DNA from: Paraburkholderia sprentiae WSM5005
Lineage (GTDB): Bacteria > Pseudomonadota > Gammaproteobacteria > Burkholderiales > Burkholderiaceae
Direction: 5' to 3'
NCBI RefSeq assembly: GCF_001865575.2
Contig: NZ_CP017561.2
Coordinates: 2,666,001-2,730,000 of the forward strand
DNA length: 64,000 nucleotides
Part shown: positions 18,431 to 28,200 of the stretch, piece after piece
How the letters are laid out: every line of letters starts with the position of its first letter
Position numbering within the stretch: position 1 is the stretch's first letter
Made by a program: the position numbers and the translations under genes
The notes under the pieces: model-generated
What the model was told of the DNA's origin: nothing
What the model saw: only the letters and a program-made list of their open reading frames with translations
The model's database searches: none

Positions 18431-18793
18431 GTGAGAGTCCCTACAAAAGAAGCATGGAATCGTTCTCCCCCGCAAGGAATCGTGTTTTGTCTGGGGTGGA
18501 TGCCCACCGCTAACGCACGCTTCTACAAATACTCCTGGCAGATTTGGACACCGGCTTCGGCCTTAGAGGGGTTAGAGTTTTTAAAATCCGGCCCCCGTAT
18601 GTCAATGGCCGAATTTATAAAATGCGTTGATGAAATGAATGAAGCAGGGCTGGCTGGTTGGGTATATAGCCCGAAGTCGCCCCGGCAGGGACAAGGAACG
18701 CCTTTTGACAGAACTCATCACCGATGGCGCAGTGTGCAATTCGCGCCGTCGTGGGATGATGACACCGACCCAGTATGGAATGGCCACAAATGA
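18431..18793 (+). CDS. Small unknown protein
   Basis: A 120-residue frame from a GTG at 18431. It has a believable protein look (WQIWTPASALEGLEFLKSG, then MSMAEFIKCVDEMNEAG) and several Trp residues, but no family I know. No strong ribosome binding site is visible and an internal start is possible (ATG at 18599, within MSMAEF). It stands alone between a broken gene and another unknown gene on the same strand. Confidence 0.5.
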   Translation: MRVPTKEAWNRSPPQGIVFCLGWMPTANARFYKYSWQIWTPASALEGLEFLKSGPRMSMAEFIKCVDEMNEAGLAGWVYSPKSPRQGQGTPFDRTHHRWRSVQFAPSWDDDTDPVWNGHK

Positions 18794-19026
18794 GTGGACC
18801 GTACAAGGACTTTCGCCTTTATTGCTTTGACGATTGAATCCCTTGTAGTAGCCCGGCCCTGTAGCGAGCAGCAGGCGCGGGTGTCCTCAAGACGCCACAC
18901 GCTGGCAGACGATTGCGCAGCGCGTTATACGCAGCAGCGTTTGCGCGCCAGGACTCGGACGCAAGCCGTGCAGTCACTCAGACACATCAGCACTCTTTTT
19001 TGCATCAGAGAACGACCGGATACCTC

Positions 19027-19587
19027 ATGCCAATTGCTTTGACCAAAGAACAGATTTTGGGCGCTCTTCCTTCGATAGAACGAGGGCTGAGAAAATATTT
19101 CTGGATTCAGTCCGAGGTGGCATTGGGCGCTGCTCGCGTTAGCGACCGCGATTTTCAAAAAAAATTCAACGGATTCTATCGAATTCGTCGAAATCAGGAA
19201 TGGCAAGCTACATACTATGGATTATTTGCAAGCAAGCTATTGACGGGCATCGAATTCAGGGAGGGCTTGGATTTTATGCTGGAAAAGACGGGGCGCTTCG
19301 AGGCATCCTTCATCAGCAAGCTGGTTGCCACCATCCACCCGTCGAAGTACGTCATTGACAGCATGGTTCTTAGGAATGTCGGGCTTGCCTTGCCGCTGGC
19401 AAATGCGTCAGACAGAATCAAGCGGATTTGTCGTATCCACGAGACGCTCGACGAAATGTGCAACAGTTTTTTGGGAACTGAACTCGGTCGCTTCCTGGTC
19501 GAACACTTTCGCAAGACTTATCCGTGGGCGAACATAACCGAAGCCAAAATGCTCGATTTGGTCCTTTGGCAAATCAGGCAACAGTAA
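19027..19587 (+). CDS. Unknown protein, possibly a DNA-glycosylase-like fold
   Basis: A 186-residue protein from the ATG at 19027 (MPIALTKEQ); longer upstream frames have poor composition. It contains FYRIRRNQEW, then FISKLVATIHPSKYVIDSMVLRN. This order of helices and the S-K-L...P...D pattern reminds me of HhH-GPD-like proteins, but the likeness is weak and not proof. Gaps of more than 200 bp lie on both sides, so it is probably read alone. Confidence 0.6.
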   Translation: MPIALTKEQILGALPSIERGLRKYFWIQSEVALGAARVSDRDFQKKFNGFYRIRRNQEWQATYYGLFASKLLTGIEFREGLDFMLEKTGRFEASFISKLVATIHPSKYVIDSMVLRNVGLALPLANASDRIKRICRIHETLDEMCNSFLGTELGRFLVEHFRKTYPWANITEAKMLDLVLWQIRQQ

Positions 19588-19817
19588 CGTGCGGACTGAC
19601 CACTGCAACACCGGACGCAGCGCACACGTGCGCCGACTTCAAGTGCCGAGCAGTATCAAAGCGGGTTGTCCCGATAGCCCATTCGGTTTGTGATTGTTTG
19701 CAAGCTGACGCTCGCGCCGATGCGAGCGGAAAGGCACACGACCGCGTCTGTACGATGCTCTGCGCGCGCCTCTCCGCGAAGACAACGACAAACTGACGGA
19801 ACCAGCAAGCGCACCCC

Positions 19818-20498
19818 CTAAGAACTCCCGCAATTTCCGCCGCTTTCGAGTACATCAAGGTTATCGAACGGGATGATGCCGTTGAACCAGATAGCACGCG
19901 CCACAGGTTGTAGCTCTGCCCCTCTGCCATAGTCCCGCATAATGCCGTTCACCTCAAGAAACGGCTTTGCAAGCAGAGAGAAGAATCCGTCTTGTAAGGA
20001 AGGCCTCTCTCTCAGCCGGAGAAGATGCCATGGCTCTTCAGGCACGGAATCTAAAACGCCTAGCGCATGGACAGTGTCGTTCTGGTGAAACCGGGCTATC
20101 GTTTCGAGAGCATTTGGTTCGAACTGCTGTGAGAAGTTTATCATCGCACGCGCCTTTCTGTTCGGTTCGCATGTTTCGTTCAACCCGAGCAAAGCGTCTT
20201 CGCGCGTAAGAGACAGGAGTACGCCGCTGTAGTGCGCCGGCGCGATGGATATCTGCTCCTGCAAACTGAGTTCGCGAGGATAGTAATCTTCGTGCGTGCG
20301 GCTATACCGGTGGGCCGTCTCCCTTAATGCTTCTGCCATTCTTTCCTGGAGGCGTAAGATAATTCTGTGAACGGAGTATTCGCCAAGCGCGTTTGCCCGC
20401 AAACCTTTTTCACGCAATACCTTAAGCGGTGTACGGGTGACGTGGAACAGCCCATAAGGCTGCTCCTCGCCGTCAATTATGCGAGTGAGGGCTACCAA
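19818..20498 (-). CDS. Unknown protein downstream of McrC
   Basis: A 226-residue protein starting at TTG 20498 (no ATG fits). It begins with YGLFHVTRTPLKVLREKG and ends in a Gly/Ser/Cys-rich tail. I do not recognise it. It is the last gene of the minus-strand block with McrB and McrC, and its TTG overlaps the TAG stop of a possible 33-residue ORF, which would allow coupled translation. An accessory role in the McrBC region is possible but unproven. Confidence 0.6.
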   Translation of the reverse strand: MVALTRIIDGEEQPYGLFHVTRTPLKVLREKGLRANALGEYSVHRIILRLQERMAEALRETAHRYSRTHEDYYPRELSLQEQISIAPAHYSGVLLSLTREDALLGLNETCEPNRKARAMINFSQQFEPNALETIARFHQNDTVHALGVLDSVPEEPWHLLRLRERPSLQDGFFSLLAKPFLEVNGIMRDYGRGAELQPVARAIWFNGIIPFDNLDVLESGGNCGSS

Positions 20499-20593
20499 TT
20501 GTTTACTCCCGAGGCTGCTGCCGTCGAATACGGATTACACGCGTACGCACCGGCTCGCGCATACGTCAAGGTCTCGCTATTGACGGGCGACAC
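20492..20593 (-). CDS. Possible 33-residue ORF coupled to the next gene
   Basis: From GTG 20593 the frame encodes SETLTYARAGAYACNPY and more, ending in TAG that overlaps the TTG start of the gene at 20498. It fills the gap after the 164-residue gene. The evidence is only composition and the overlap, so it may be chance. Confidence 0.25.
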   Translation of the reverse strand: MSPVNSETLTYARAGAYACNPYSTAAASGVNNW

Positions 20594-20613
20594 ATTTGCC
20601 GAGAATCAGTTCG

Positions 20614-21108
20614 TCAGGCAACCGTCTCCTCAGCATTGGGGCCTCGTCGGTCGTTAAGCTTGCGGCGAGCCGCCTCCACAATCTCAGGAGAGAAGTGTTC
20701 CGGGTGGCGCAGCGCTACAGCCTCAAAGGTGTAATCGGCAAGACCGAGAGAATGCAACAGCTCAAAACCATCACCTCCGGGCCTCTGCACCATGAATATC
20801 ACCGCTCCGAGTTCGCCTCGATTTTCTATAGCCTTGCGCGTGTTACCCGCCCGCCGACGCATACCATGCTTCACAAAGAGCGCCTCTTCTTGTGCGTACA
20901 CGACGCTCCAAACGTCTCGGCGCACTGCTGACTCGAGGTTCAGCGCAGTGACCTGCAACTCGACTGAGCATTGACGTGCCGCACGCACAAGATGCGGATG
21001 TTTAGCGCCAACGTTTCTTACAAACTGTGCGCAGTCGTCGCGAGATTGCAGATAGGAAATCCGCTTGCGGTCCTCCGGACCTAAGTTCTCGAAAATATAA
21101 GCATTCAC
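20614..21108 (-). CDS. Unknown protein next to McrC
   Basis: A 164-residue soluble, charged protein (start MNAYIFENLGPEDRKRISYL). No recognised domain. It follows McrC on the same strand after about 200 bp. Together with the 226-residue gene downstream it may be a linked pair; both are absent from classical McrBC loci. Confidence 0.6.
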   Translation of the reverse strand: MNAYIFENLGPEDRKRISYLQSRDDCAQFVRNVGAKHPHLVRAARQCSVELQVTALNLESAVRRDVWSVVYAQEEALFVKHGMRRRAGNTRKAIENRGELGAVIFMVQRPGGDGFELLHSLGLADYTFEAVALRHPEHFSPEIVEAARRKLNDRRGPNAEETVA

Positions 21109-21304
21109 TTTCTATGTACCTTGCGCCCAGAAATTCAACATGACACGATGCGGCCCCGCATCGCTCCCCGGTCGAACAATATCTCAAATCGAGCCATACG
21201 GCGGCCGAGCATGCCGACTACGCTCGACAGAGGGTCGCGAAACCACAGACACATTGATGCGACGGCACCTTACCCTATCCGCCGCTCACCCCCGGTATCC
21301 TGGT

Positions 21305-22702
21305 TCAGCTTACGCAGTCTGATAAAAGGGGGACGTTCGCCAAGGGAACCAAATCCGCACGTCCAAATGCCGTTTCGGCGGTCGCCCCTTCCTTTGCCAT
21401 CGGCGTCGATGCGCCCTCTCGTTCGGCACTGAAGATAATGCGTTCGAGTTGCTCGGCAACTGTCGCTAAGTCAGCCAAATCTATCGTCGCAACCTTGACA
21501 CGCCGCGCTTCCCCAACACCGGGGTTTTTTGCCCACGGATTTAAAGAGTAAGTCCTTCGCACACCTGCAACCGTGCCCAATGATTCGTGGTGCGGATACA
21601 GAAGCACAACGTCGGGACATCCGTAGCAACTGCTGTATGCGTACATCTGGTAAAGGTCTGACTGGGCAACACCGTCCCTCGCCTCGTCGGGCGAGAGTTC
21701 CTTCCATTTAGTATCCAGAATCCATTCAGCGCAGCCATTACGCGAACCTACCACGTCGGGCTTCATGAGGAACGTGTCCCGCCCTGTGCCCCCATCGAAC
21801 GCGACATATTTCTGTGGCCCCTGCAACGTGCCAGCGATTCCGTGACGTCGAAATACGCGCATCGCCTTCCTCCCGATATATTCCTCGAAAAGCGTGTTCA
21901 TATCGAAAAACAGCGAGAAGGCCACACGCCTACCACCACCGACATCAGGTGGCTCATTTTTCAAGAACAGCTCAGCGAGCTTGAAACAGGCCTTATAACG
22001 GTCGCTGAGGCGGTCGAAGGCGACGCGATGCCACGGCAGAACGCCGCGTTGGCAGTCTGCGACGCCCTCAAAAACGAGCAGCAGTTCCGTCAACTTCCTT
22101 TGGTTTTCAAGCGTTTGCGCCACTCCGAGAAGCAGCCGAACCGCCGCCTTCAACACGACATTAAGAGCATTGTCTTCTTGAAACTCGTCGAAGCGGCAGA
22201 ATAGCCGCTCCGGATTGCCGGCATTGCGCCGAAGCTGCTCAGCAACAGCCAGACGTCCGCGAAGCACAGGAAGATTCTCCTCGCGTGGTTCATAACGCCT
22301 GACAAGACCACGATGCACCTGGGCGAAGAGCTTGTCACAGAATAGCCGGATGAGAATCTCGAGAATGCCGTGCTTCTGGGCCGCGACGTGCGCAGTCTCG
22401 CCTTCCGCAACGTCGAGGTCGAGCGCAAGCATCAACATAGCTACGAGATTGCGCCGAACATTATGGTCGTCGCCACCACCCACCTTCGGAAGTACCTCGA
22501 TAGTGTGCGGCCCAAATTGAAAGACTCCGACATACTGCTGTGCGGCGAGAGTATGGCCATTGACGTACCTGAAAGCCTCGAATCCGTACGTCACTTTAAG
22601 GTTTGTTATCAGCTCCGCCTGAGCGGCTGTAACCGAGGGACGTGCCGGTTCAAACGCCCCTATGTAGAGTTTTCCGTATTCACGGACAGATATTAGCGCC
22701 AC
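21305..22702 (-). CDS. mcrC: McrC-type nuclease subunit of a type IV restriction system
   Basis: A 465-residue protein with the McrC layout: an N-terminal region with GHTLAAQQYVGVFQFG, a middle segment RRYEPREENLPVLRGRL typical of the family, and a PD-(D/E)XK nuclease core as MKPDVVGS followed by WILDTKWKEL (Asp, then Asp-Thr-Lys). McrC works with the McrB motor to cut DNA bearing modified cytosines. The ATG lies 5 bp after the McrB stop, so the two are one operon. The nuclease residues are intact, so activity is expected. Confidence 0.92.
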   Translation of the reverse strand: MALISVREYGKLYIGAFEPARPSVTAAQAELITNLKVTYGFEAFRYVNGHTLAAQQYVGVFQFGPHTIEVLPKVGGGDDHNVRRNLVAMLMLALDLDVAEGETAHVAAQKHGILEILIRLFCDKLFAQVHRGLVRRYEPREENLPVLRGRLAVAEQLRRNAGNPERLFCRFDEFQEDNALNVVLKAAVRLLLGVAQTLENQRKLTELLLVFEGVADCQRGVLPWHRVAFDRLSDRYKACFKLAELFLKNEPPDVGGGRRVAFSLFFDMNTLFEEYIGRKAMRVFRRHGIAGTLQGPQKYVAFDGGTGRDTFLMKPDVVGSRNGCAEWILDTKWKELSPDEARDGVAQSDLYQMYAYSSCYGCPDVVLLYPHHESLGTVAGVRRTYSLNPWAKNPGVGEARRVKVATIDLADLATVAEQLERIIFSAEREGASTPMAKEGATAETAFGRADLVPLANVPLLSDCVS

Positions 22703-22707
22703 GGCAC

Positions 22708-25182
22708 TTACTGGTAAATGTTGAGGTAAGCGTCGGCAGAGAACGCTTCCGCCTTGACCCCGTAGCGAGGCTTCACATCATGGCCATCCGCTAGCCTTTC
22801 CAGCCCCTTGGGGACTTCAGTGTTAGATGTAATGAACTCGCCTTCATCATTCAAGACGAGACGAACCTTCGACCAGTCCTCGTAGAAGTATTCTTGGAGC
22901 AACGGAATCACTTTCCTCCTGAACACGCGTTCCAAGTCGGCGAGAGTCTTTACCGTCACAAAGTATGCGTGGCCGATAGTGTGGTCACGGTCGTATAAAT
23001 ATTCGATGCGCTCATTCATTGCCCGAAGCAGCGCTCGCAGGTCAACAACACCTTCGACGCGCTCCGAGGACAACGCGGCATAGTCCGGTTGAAGTTCCTC
23101 GAATTCGAACCGGCGTCTTAGCGCGGTATCCAGGAGCGCAATAGACCGGTCTGCTGTATTCATGGTACCCACAACATAAAGGTTCGCTGGGACCCTGAAT
23201 TCGTCTCCGGAGTACGGCAACTTTACGGTCAGACAGTTTGGGGAGCCTTCGCGTTTGTCCGGTTCCAACAGCGTAATAAGCTCGCCGAATACCTTGGATA
23301 GGTTTGCACGGTTGATTTCGTCCACAACCAACACATAGGGTTGTGCGACGGATTTATGCCGCCTCAACAGTTCATCAAGAACATGCAGTTTCAACCCGTC
23401 TTCGTCGAGTCTGTAGAGGGAAGATTGGACAAAGTTGCGGTCGTAAATTTCATCAACTGCCCGGTTCGCGTCGAGAACAGCCAGCCAGCGGACAGGGCGC
23501 ATCTGGTGGAATGAACCTGCGACTGGAGCCTCGAGGAACTCGTAATTGCCGGTCACTTCGCCTATCGCGCGGAAAGACCGGTTGCCTTGGGAAACGACGA
23601 TGATATCGCCGATTTGCAGTTCGCTCTTGAAGACGCGAATGTAACGTGCTTGCGACTCCGGTCTATCGATGTCCGGCCGGTCGTCTGTAATCTTCTTGCG
23701 AATCGCCTCGTCCGTACCGCACTCGGAAAAATCGACATTCTCGCCCCAACCAAGCAATACATAGCCCTTTTCAATACACTCCTGAAATACTTCTTGCCCT
23801 TCGGTAGTCCCGGCAACGCCCAACGACATCTTGTACACCGCCCGGTCCTTGAGCGGCTTTCCGCTTAGTCCCGGTTTAATCAGCGTGTTAAGCCGCGCCG
23901 CATCGCATATTTCCCGAAAAACACCGGGACGCACCCGATATGATACTTGGCCGTCCCTGAGTTCGGGCCGCAGCCCTTCCACGAAGTCCTCGTATCCGTA
24001 AGACTGGTGGAACGTCACGAAACAGACGCGCCCATCCCGACGCAGTTCTTCATAGCGAGCCATGAGGTCTTCGCGCGCCATATCAGCATGGCCATCGCAA
24101 ATTTCAACGGCAAGCTTGGCAGTGCTGTAGGTCTTTCCAGTGCCGGGAGGTCCGTAAAGAATCTTGTTGGGGCTTGGATAGCTGTTAACAGCGCTCGCTT
24201 TCATTTCACTCATAGTTTGTTCCTCTGATATACCCATGTCGGAAGCGTCGCTGTCGTAGGCGTCGCACAGCAACGAAAGGACGGCCATCGACGGCACGTC
24301 AATTTTCTGTGCAGGGAATTCCACCCACAGTTTTGGCGCGTTTGCCTTAAGACTGCTTATCCGGGGCTGATTTTTGGCGTAGCTCTCTCTAACGCTCGCG
24401 CCGGGCGCTAACGCATCCCAATTGCCCGGCTCCATAAAAATGCTTACGGTAGCTCCGCGCAAAACCAGCCCGAGTTGACGTCCCGCTTCAGTTTTGAACC
24501 CTGCCATGTATTGCACGGGTTCTTTAATGAGGGAAAATCGCTCCTTGAGGAACATAAGTGCATCTTCAGTTTTAAGGCGCTCGCCCAGTGCTTTCCTCCA
24601 GAGCTTCTGGCCATAGGAGACCAGGTCTTCGTTGTCCCTCTCTTGCAAAAGTCGAAGATAGAGGTCCGGGTACTTCTTGTCCTTTTCGTCAGCCAGCGCG
24701 CGAAGCACTTCGATTTTGAAAATGGGAACGATGGTCGGATTCTTACGGTCCTGGTAGAGAAACGCAATCTTCCATTTAAATGCTGGGGCGAGCAGAGCGT
24801 CCTCTACCACGTCCAGTTGTCCCGCTCTGGCCGCTTTCGCGACCTTCACTACCTCATCATGCACTTTTTTAAATGCCTCGACCGGTGTTTTTCCGTATCG
24901 TTCGCGCCAACCGTATTCATCACCATAGATGCGGCCCTTAGCCTGAATTTTTTCCTCATTATCGCTTCTATGATAAATGCCGAACTTGAAGGATGAGCCC
25001 CGCCCGATGGAGCCGAGACCGTCAGTCTTTGTGTCAATCCAATAGGTAAACGAGTCCGCCTCTGCTTTTTCCCCTTTAACCCGCGAGTATTCCTCCAGCG
25101 TAAGACTGTAGAGCCGCTCGAGCGGCCAGCGTGCAAGGAAGGCTTCCCATACCGCATTCGCATCATTGACGTTCTGTTTCAT
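22708..25182 (-). CDS. mcrB: McrB-type AAA+ GTPase with an EVE-like insert
   Basis: An 824-residue motor. Residues 1-300 form an N-terminal domain seen on some McrB homologues (TYWIDTKTDGLGSIGRGSSF). Walker A is GPPGTGKT (344-351), followed by TFHQSYGYEDFVEGLRP. Walker B is VLVVDEIN (617-624) and the McrB signature MNTADRSIALLDTALRRRF starts at 674. Between Walker A and B, residues ~445-590 form an extra unit with YVLLGWG, then LQIGDIIVVSQGNRSFRAIGE, resembling EVE/PUA-type domains that read modified bases. The insert may supply target recognition inside the ring. It is first of the McrB-McrC pair, 94 bp after the nuclease-helicase gene. Confidence 0.9.
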   Translation of the reverse strand: MKQNVNDANAVWEAFLARWPLERLYSLTLEEYSRVKGEKAEADSFTYWIDTKTDGLGSIGRGSSFKFGIYHRSDNEEKIQAKGRIYGDEYGWRERYGKTPVEAFKKVHDEVVKVAKAARAGQLDVVEDALLAPAFKWKIAFLYQDRKNPTIVPIFKIEVLRALADEKDKKYPDLYLRLLQERDNEDLVSYGQKLWRKALGERLKTEDALMFLKERFSLIKEPVQYMAGFKTEAGRQLGLVLRGATVSIFMEPGNWDALAPGASVRESYAKNQPRISSLKANAPKLWVEFPAQKIDVPSMAVLSLLCDAYDSDASDMGISEEQTMSEMKASAVNSYPSPNKILYGPPGTGKTYSTAKLAVEICDGHADMAREDLMARYEELRRDGRVCFVTFHQSYGYEDFVEGLRPELRDGQVSYRVRPGVFREICDAARLNTLIKPGLSGKPLKDRAVYKMSLGVAGTTEGQEVFQECIEKGYVLLGWGENVDFSECGTDEAIRKKITDDRPDIDRPESQARYIRVFKSELQIGDIIVVSQGNRSFRAIGEVTGNYEFLEAPVAGSFHQMRPVRWLAVLDANRAVDEIYDRNFVQSSLYRLDEDGLKLHVLDELLRRHKSVAQPYVLVVDEINRANLSKVFGELITLLEPDKREGSPNCLTVKLPYSGDEFRVPANLYVVGTMNTADRSIALLDTALRRRFEFEELQPDYAALSSERVEGVVDLRALLRAMNERIEYLYDRDHTIGHAYFVTVKTLADLERVFRRKVIPLLQEYFYEDWSKVRLVLNDEGEFITSNTEVPKGLERLADGHDVKPRYGVKAEAFSADAYLNIYQ

Positions 25183-25275
25183 TTCTCTGGCTGCGCTTTT
25201 GATTATCCACTTTCATTCGGTACCAGCATTGGGCGGCTCAGTGGAGCGACTACTCCCGCCCACTCGCGCTGGCGG

Positions 25276-28200
25276 TTATACGGTGAACTGGACCTGCACA
25301 CCGCGCGATGTTACGTGCCTCTCCGAGTAATACACGAGTGCGCACAGCATGTTAACTAGCGCCATTTGCTCTGGCCTGGAGCACGGAACGGTGAGCAGGT
25401 CCGGGCAGGCCACGAGGATGGCCAGCGCCTTTGCGCGCGATACCGCGACGTTCAGGCGGTTCTTGCTGAAGAGGAACTCGATATCTCGTGGAAGGTGGTC
25501 GGCATTTGACGTTGCCATAGACAGGATGACGACGTGCGCCTCTTGCCCCTGGAACTTGTCCACGGTTCCTACTCGCGCGCCCGTCGGCAGTGCGCGCTTG
25601 AGTTGGTTGACCTGCACGTTGTATGGCGCGACGACGAGAATGTCCTCAAGCGTTATGGGCACCATGCGACCATCTTCGTCCCGAGTGCCCTTGCGGAGTG
25701 CGTTCACGATATCAACAACTTTCCTGACCTCCTCGTCGCTAGACTGCGCATTGCCGTCGTGCTGAACGGGCACATACCGGATGCCTGTCATGGGCGCTGC
25801 GGGCTCGCCTTCGAAGGGCGCGTCAACCAAGCGTTTAGCCGTTTCAGGTGCTGGCATCAGCCGGCCGTCGTACACGGCGTCAGAAATGAACTGACAGACG
25901 TCATGATGCATGCGATATGTCGTCTTCAGGAAAATGCCCTTGTCCGCCGGGATGGTAGCGGCACCATCGAGCAGATATTCGAGCGTCGACTCCCCCGAGC
26001 GGCTCGGGTGCATGCCCTTGCTCGGCTGCCCGAGTTGCATCTGGTCGCCCAGCAGGACGATGTTCCTAGCGCTCATGCCGACGGCAACGAGGTTGGCAAG
26101 AGCCATCTGCCCTGCCTCATCGACGAAGAGGTAGTCCAGTTGGTCGCGCATTTCCTTTTTCGCGAAAAGCCATGAAGTGCCCGCGACGAGGTCGGCACCA
26201 CCGGAGACGATGTCCTTGTCGTTCTTGACGTCAACAATCATGCTGCCACCGTGACATGTATCGTCTTCGTTCGACTTCTTCATTCCGGAGAATCGGACTT
26301 TCGCAGTCAGCGCGCGCTTCTCAACAGCCTGCAGAAGATTGTTGATAGCCTGATGGCTGTTGGAGGTCACTCCAACGCGCTTTTTTTTGCGCAGGAGTTC
26401 AACAAGAAGGTGCGAGCCTGTGTATGTCTTACCCGCACCCGGCGGCCCCTGAATGAACAGGCACGTCTCGTCCATCCCTTCGACCACGCGAATGACCTGC
26501 GGAAGCAGGTCCAAGTCGTCATCAATGAGCGCCACGCCGTGCCGTGCACCACTGATACGCGGAACTTCGCGTCGCAGAAGCGCCTGAACTGCACGATAAC
26601 CAGCCGTGTGGCTGTGCATGCAGGTCGCAAAATGCTCGAGTGCTTCACGGTGAGCATCTGTTCTGAGGGGTTTGCCTGGCCCGATGGACGTCACCGAATG
26701 TGGGCTGAAGGGCGTTTTTTTGCCCACGGTGAATGAGACGCTCCGGGCCTGCATGTCCACCTGTAGGTTGGACAGCGAGTTCATGGTCCTCGTATCCGCA
26801 GGCGTGACTCCCGTGCGCAGCTTCGTCTCCTGGCTCGGCACATTGTAAAAGTACCGGAACGACTCTTTTTCCAGAACCGGCTGACGGCTCGGGTCGGGGA
26901 CGAGGCCACCAAGACACTCGGCGTCCTCGATAAGCTGCGCATCGGTCATGTCCCTCCGGGCGTACATTGCCCACCACTCTGGCTTTGCCTCGCGCTCGTG
27001 GAAGAAAACCAGGTGTGCTACAAGCGCTTGATACCGGTCGGCCACAGTCCAATGCGCCTCTTTCAGCGGAAGAGGCTGCAGAATCGACTCGACAAGGGCC
27101 TGTCGGCGAATCGTGTCAGGGTCGGTTGCGACGGGTTCGAGCGCTGGGGCAACTACTTCTGGCGCATTTGACGCCGGTGCCGCCTCTGCTTGCAGTTCCA
27201 GCAGCCATTCGCGCAACTCGTAGGTAGACTCGACATCGTCACGGTTATAGTCCTCGATGTCCTGCAGAAGCTGCTCCGCTTCCACAGACTTTTCGCGGTC
27301 GTTTGCGAGCACTTTCCATCGCTCGTAGAACACGATGCTTGCGCCGGCGTTGGTCACCGTTCCTGCACGCACCCCGCGATAAAAACGCTCGATGTACTTG
27401 ATGGAGTAGCTGGGCTCCGACACGCGCAGCGCCTCGCGCACCACTGCGTAAAGGTCGATGAGCGCACCTCGACGCAGAAGATTGTCGACCGACGCCTCGC
27501 GCGTACCGTGCACTGACATGAGCTTCTTAAGTGCGGTGGGCTCGTATGGGGCATAGTGGTAGATGTGCGCCTCCGGGTATTGCGCAAGGCGCGCGTCCAC
27601 ATAGTCCATGAACTGCTCGAACGCGAGCTTTTCCTCAGCGCGGTTATGTGCCCAGAATGAACGGAAATATCCGTTTGGCTGGTCGACTTCCCAGACGCCA
27701 AAGAGGTATTCCAGGCCACCGGTCTCGAGCGGATTGCCTTCCATGTCGAAGAAAATATCGCCCGGGCTCGGCTTTGGCAGCCGCTCCAAGCCGCGAAGAC
27801 GGGTGTCGCCCGGCTCTTTCTGGAGCAGGAGGTGACGGCGAACGCCGTCTTTGCGGAACTTATGCTGCAGTTCCGCCTGGGAGCGCAATCGCTCGACCGT
27901 GGCAGGTGCAATTTTTTCAATTGGCTTGCCGGGCTTCATGGCCGCGAGAGCTGCGAGAGTGGCGACGCCGGCGTCCTTCAGCTTGCGAATGTGTACGCGC
28001 GCGATACCCGCCACCTGGCAAAGATGGTCGTCTTTGATGCGCTGCTTCTCGCACAGATTGCTCCAATGACACTGGCTGCACTTGTCGCACGGGTCCGGGT
28101 AGCTGCCCGCAGCAGCCGACTCCCGCTCCACCCGAGCCAGGAACCGGGCGAGCGCCGTGTCAAAGTAGTATCGGTAATCAGCGCAGCGGTACGCGGCTTC

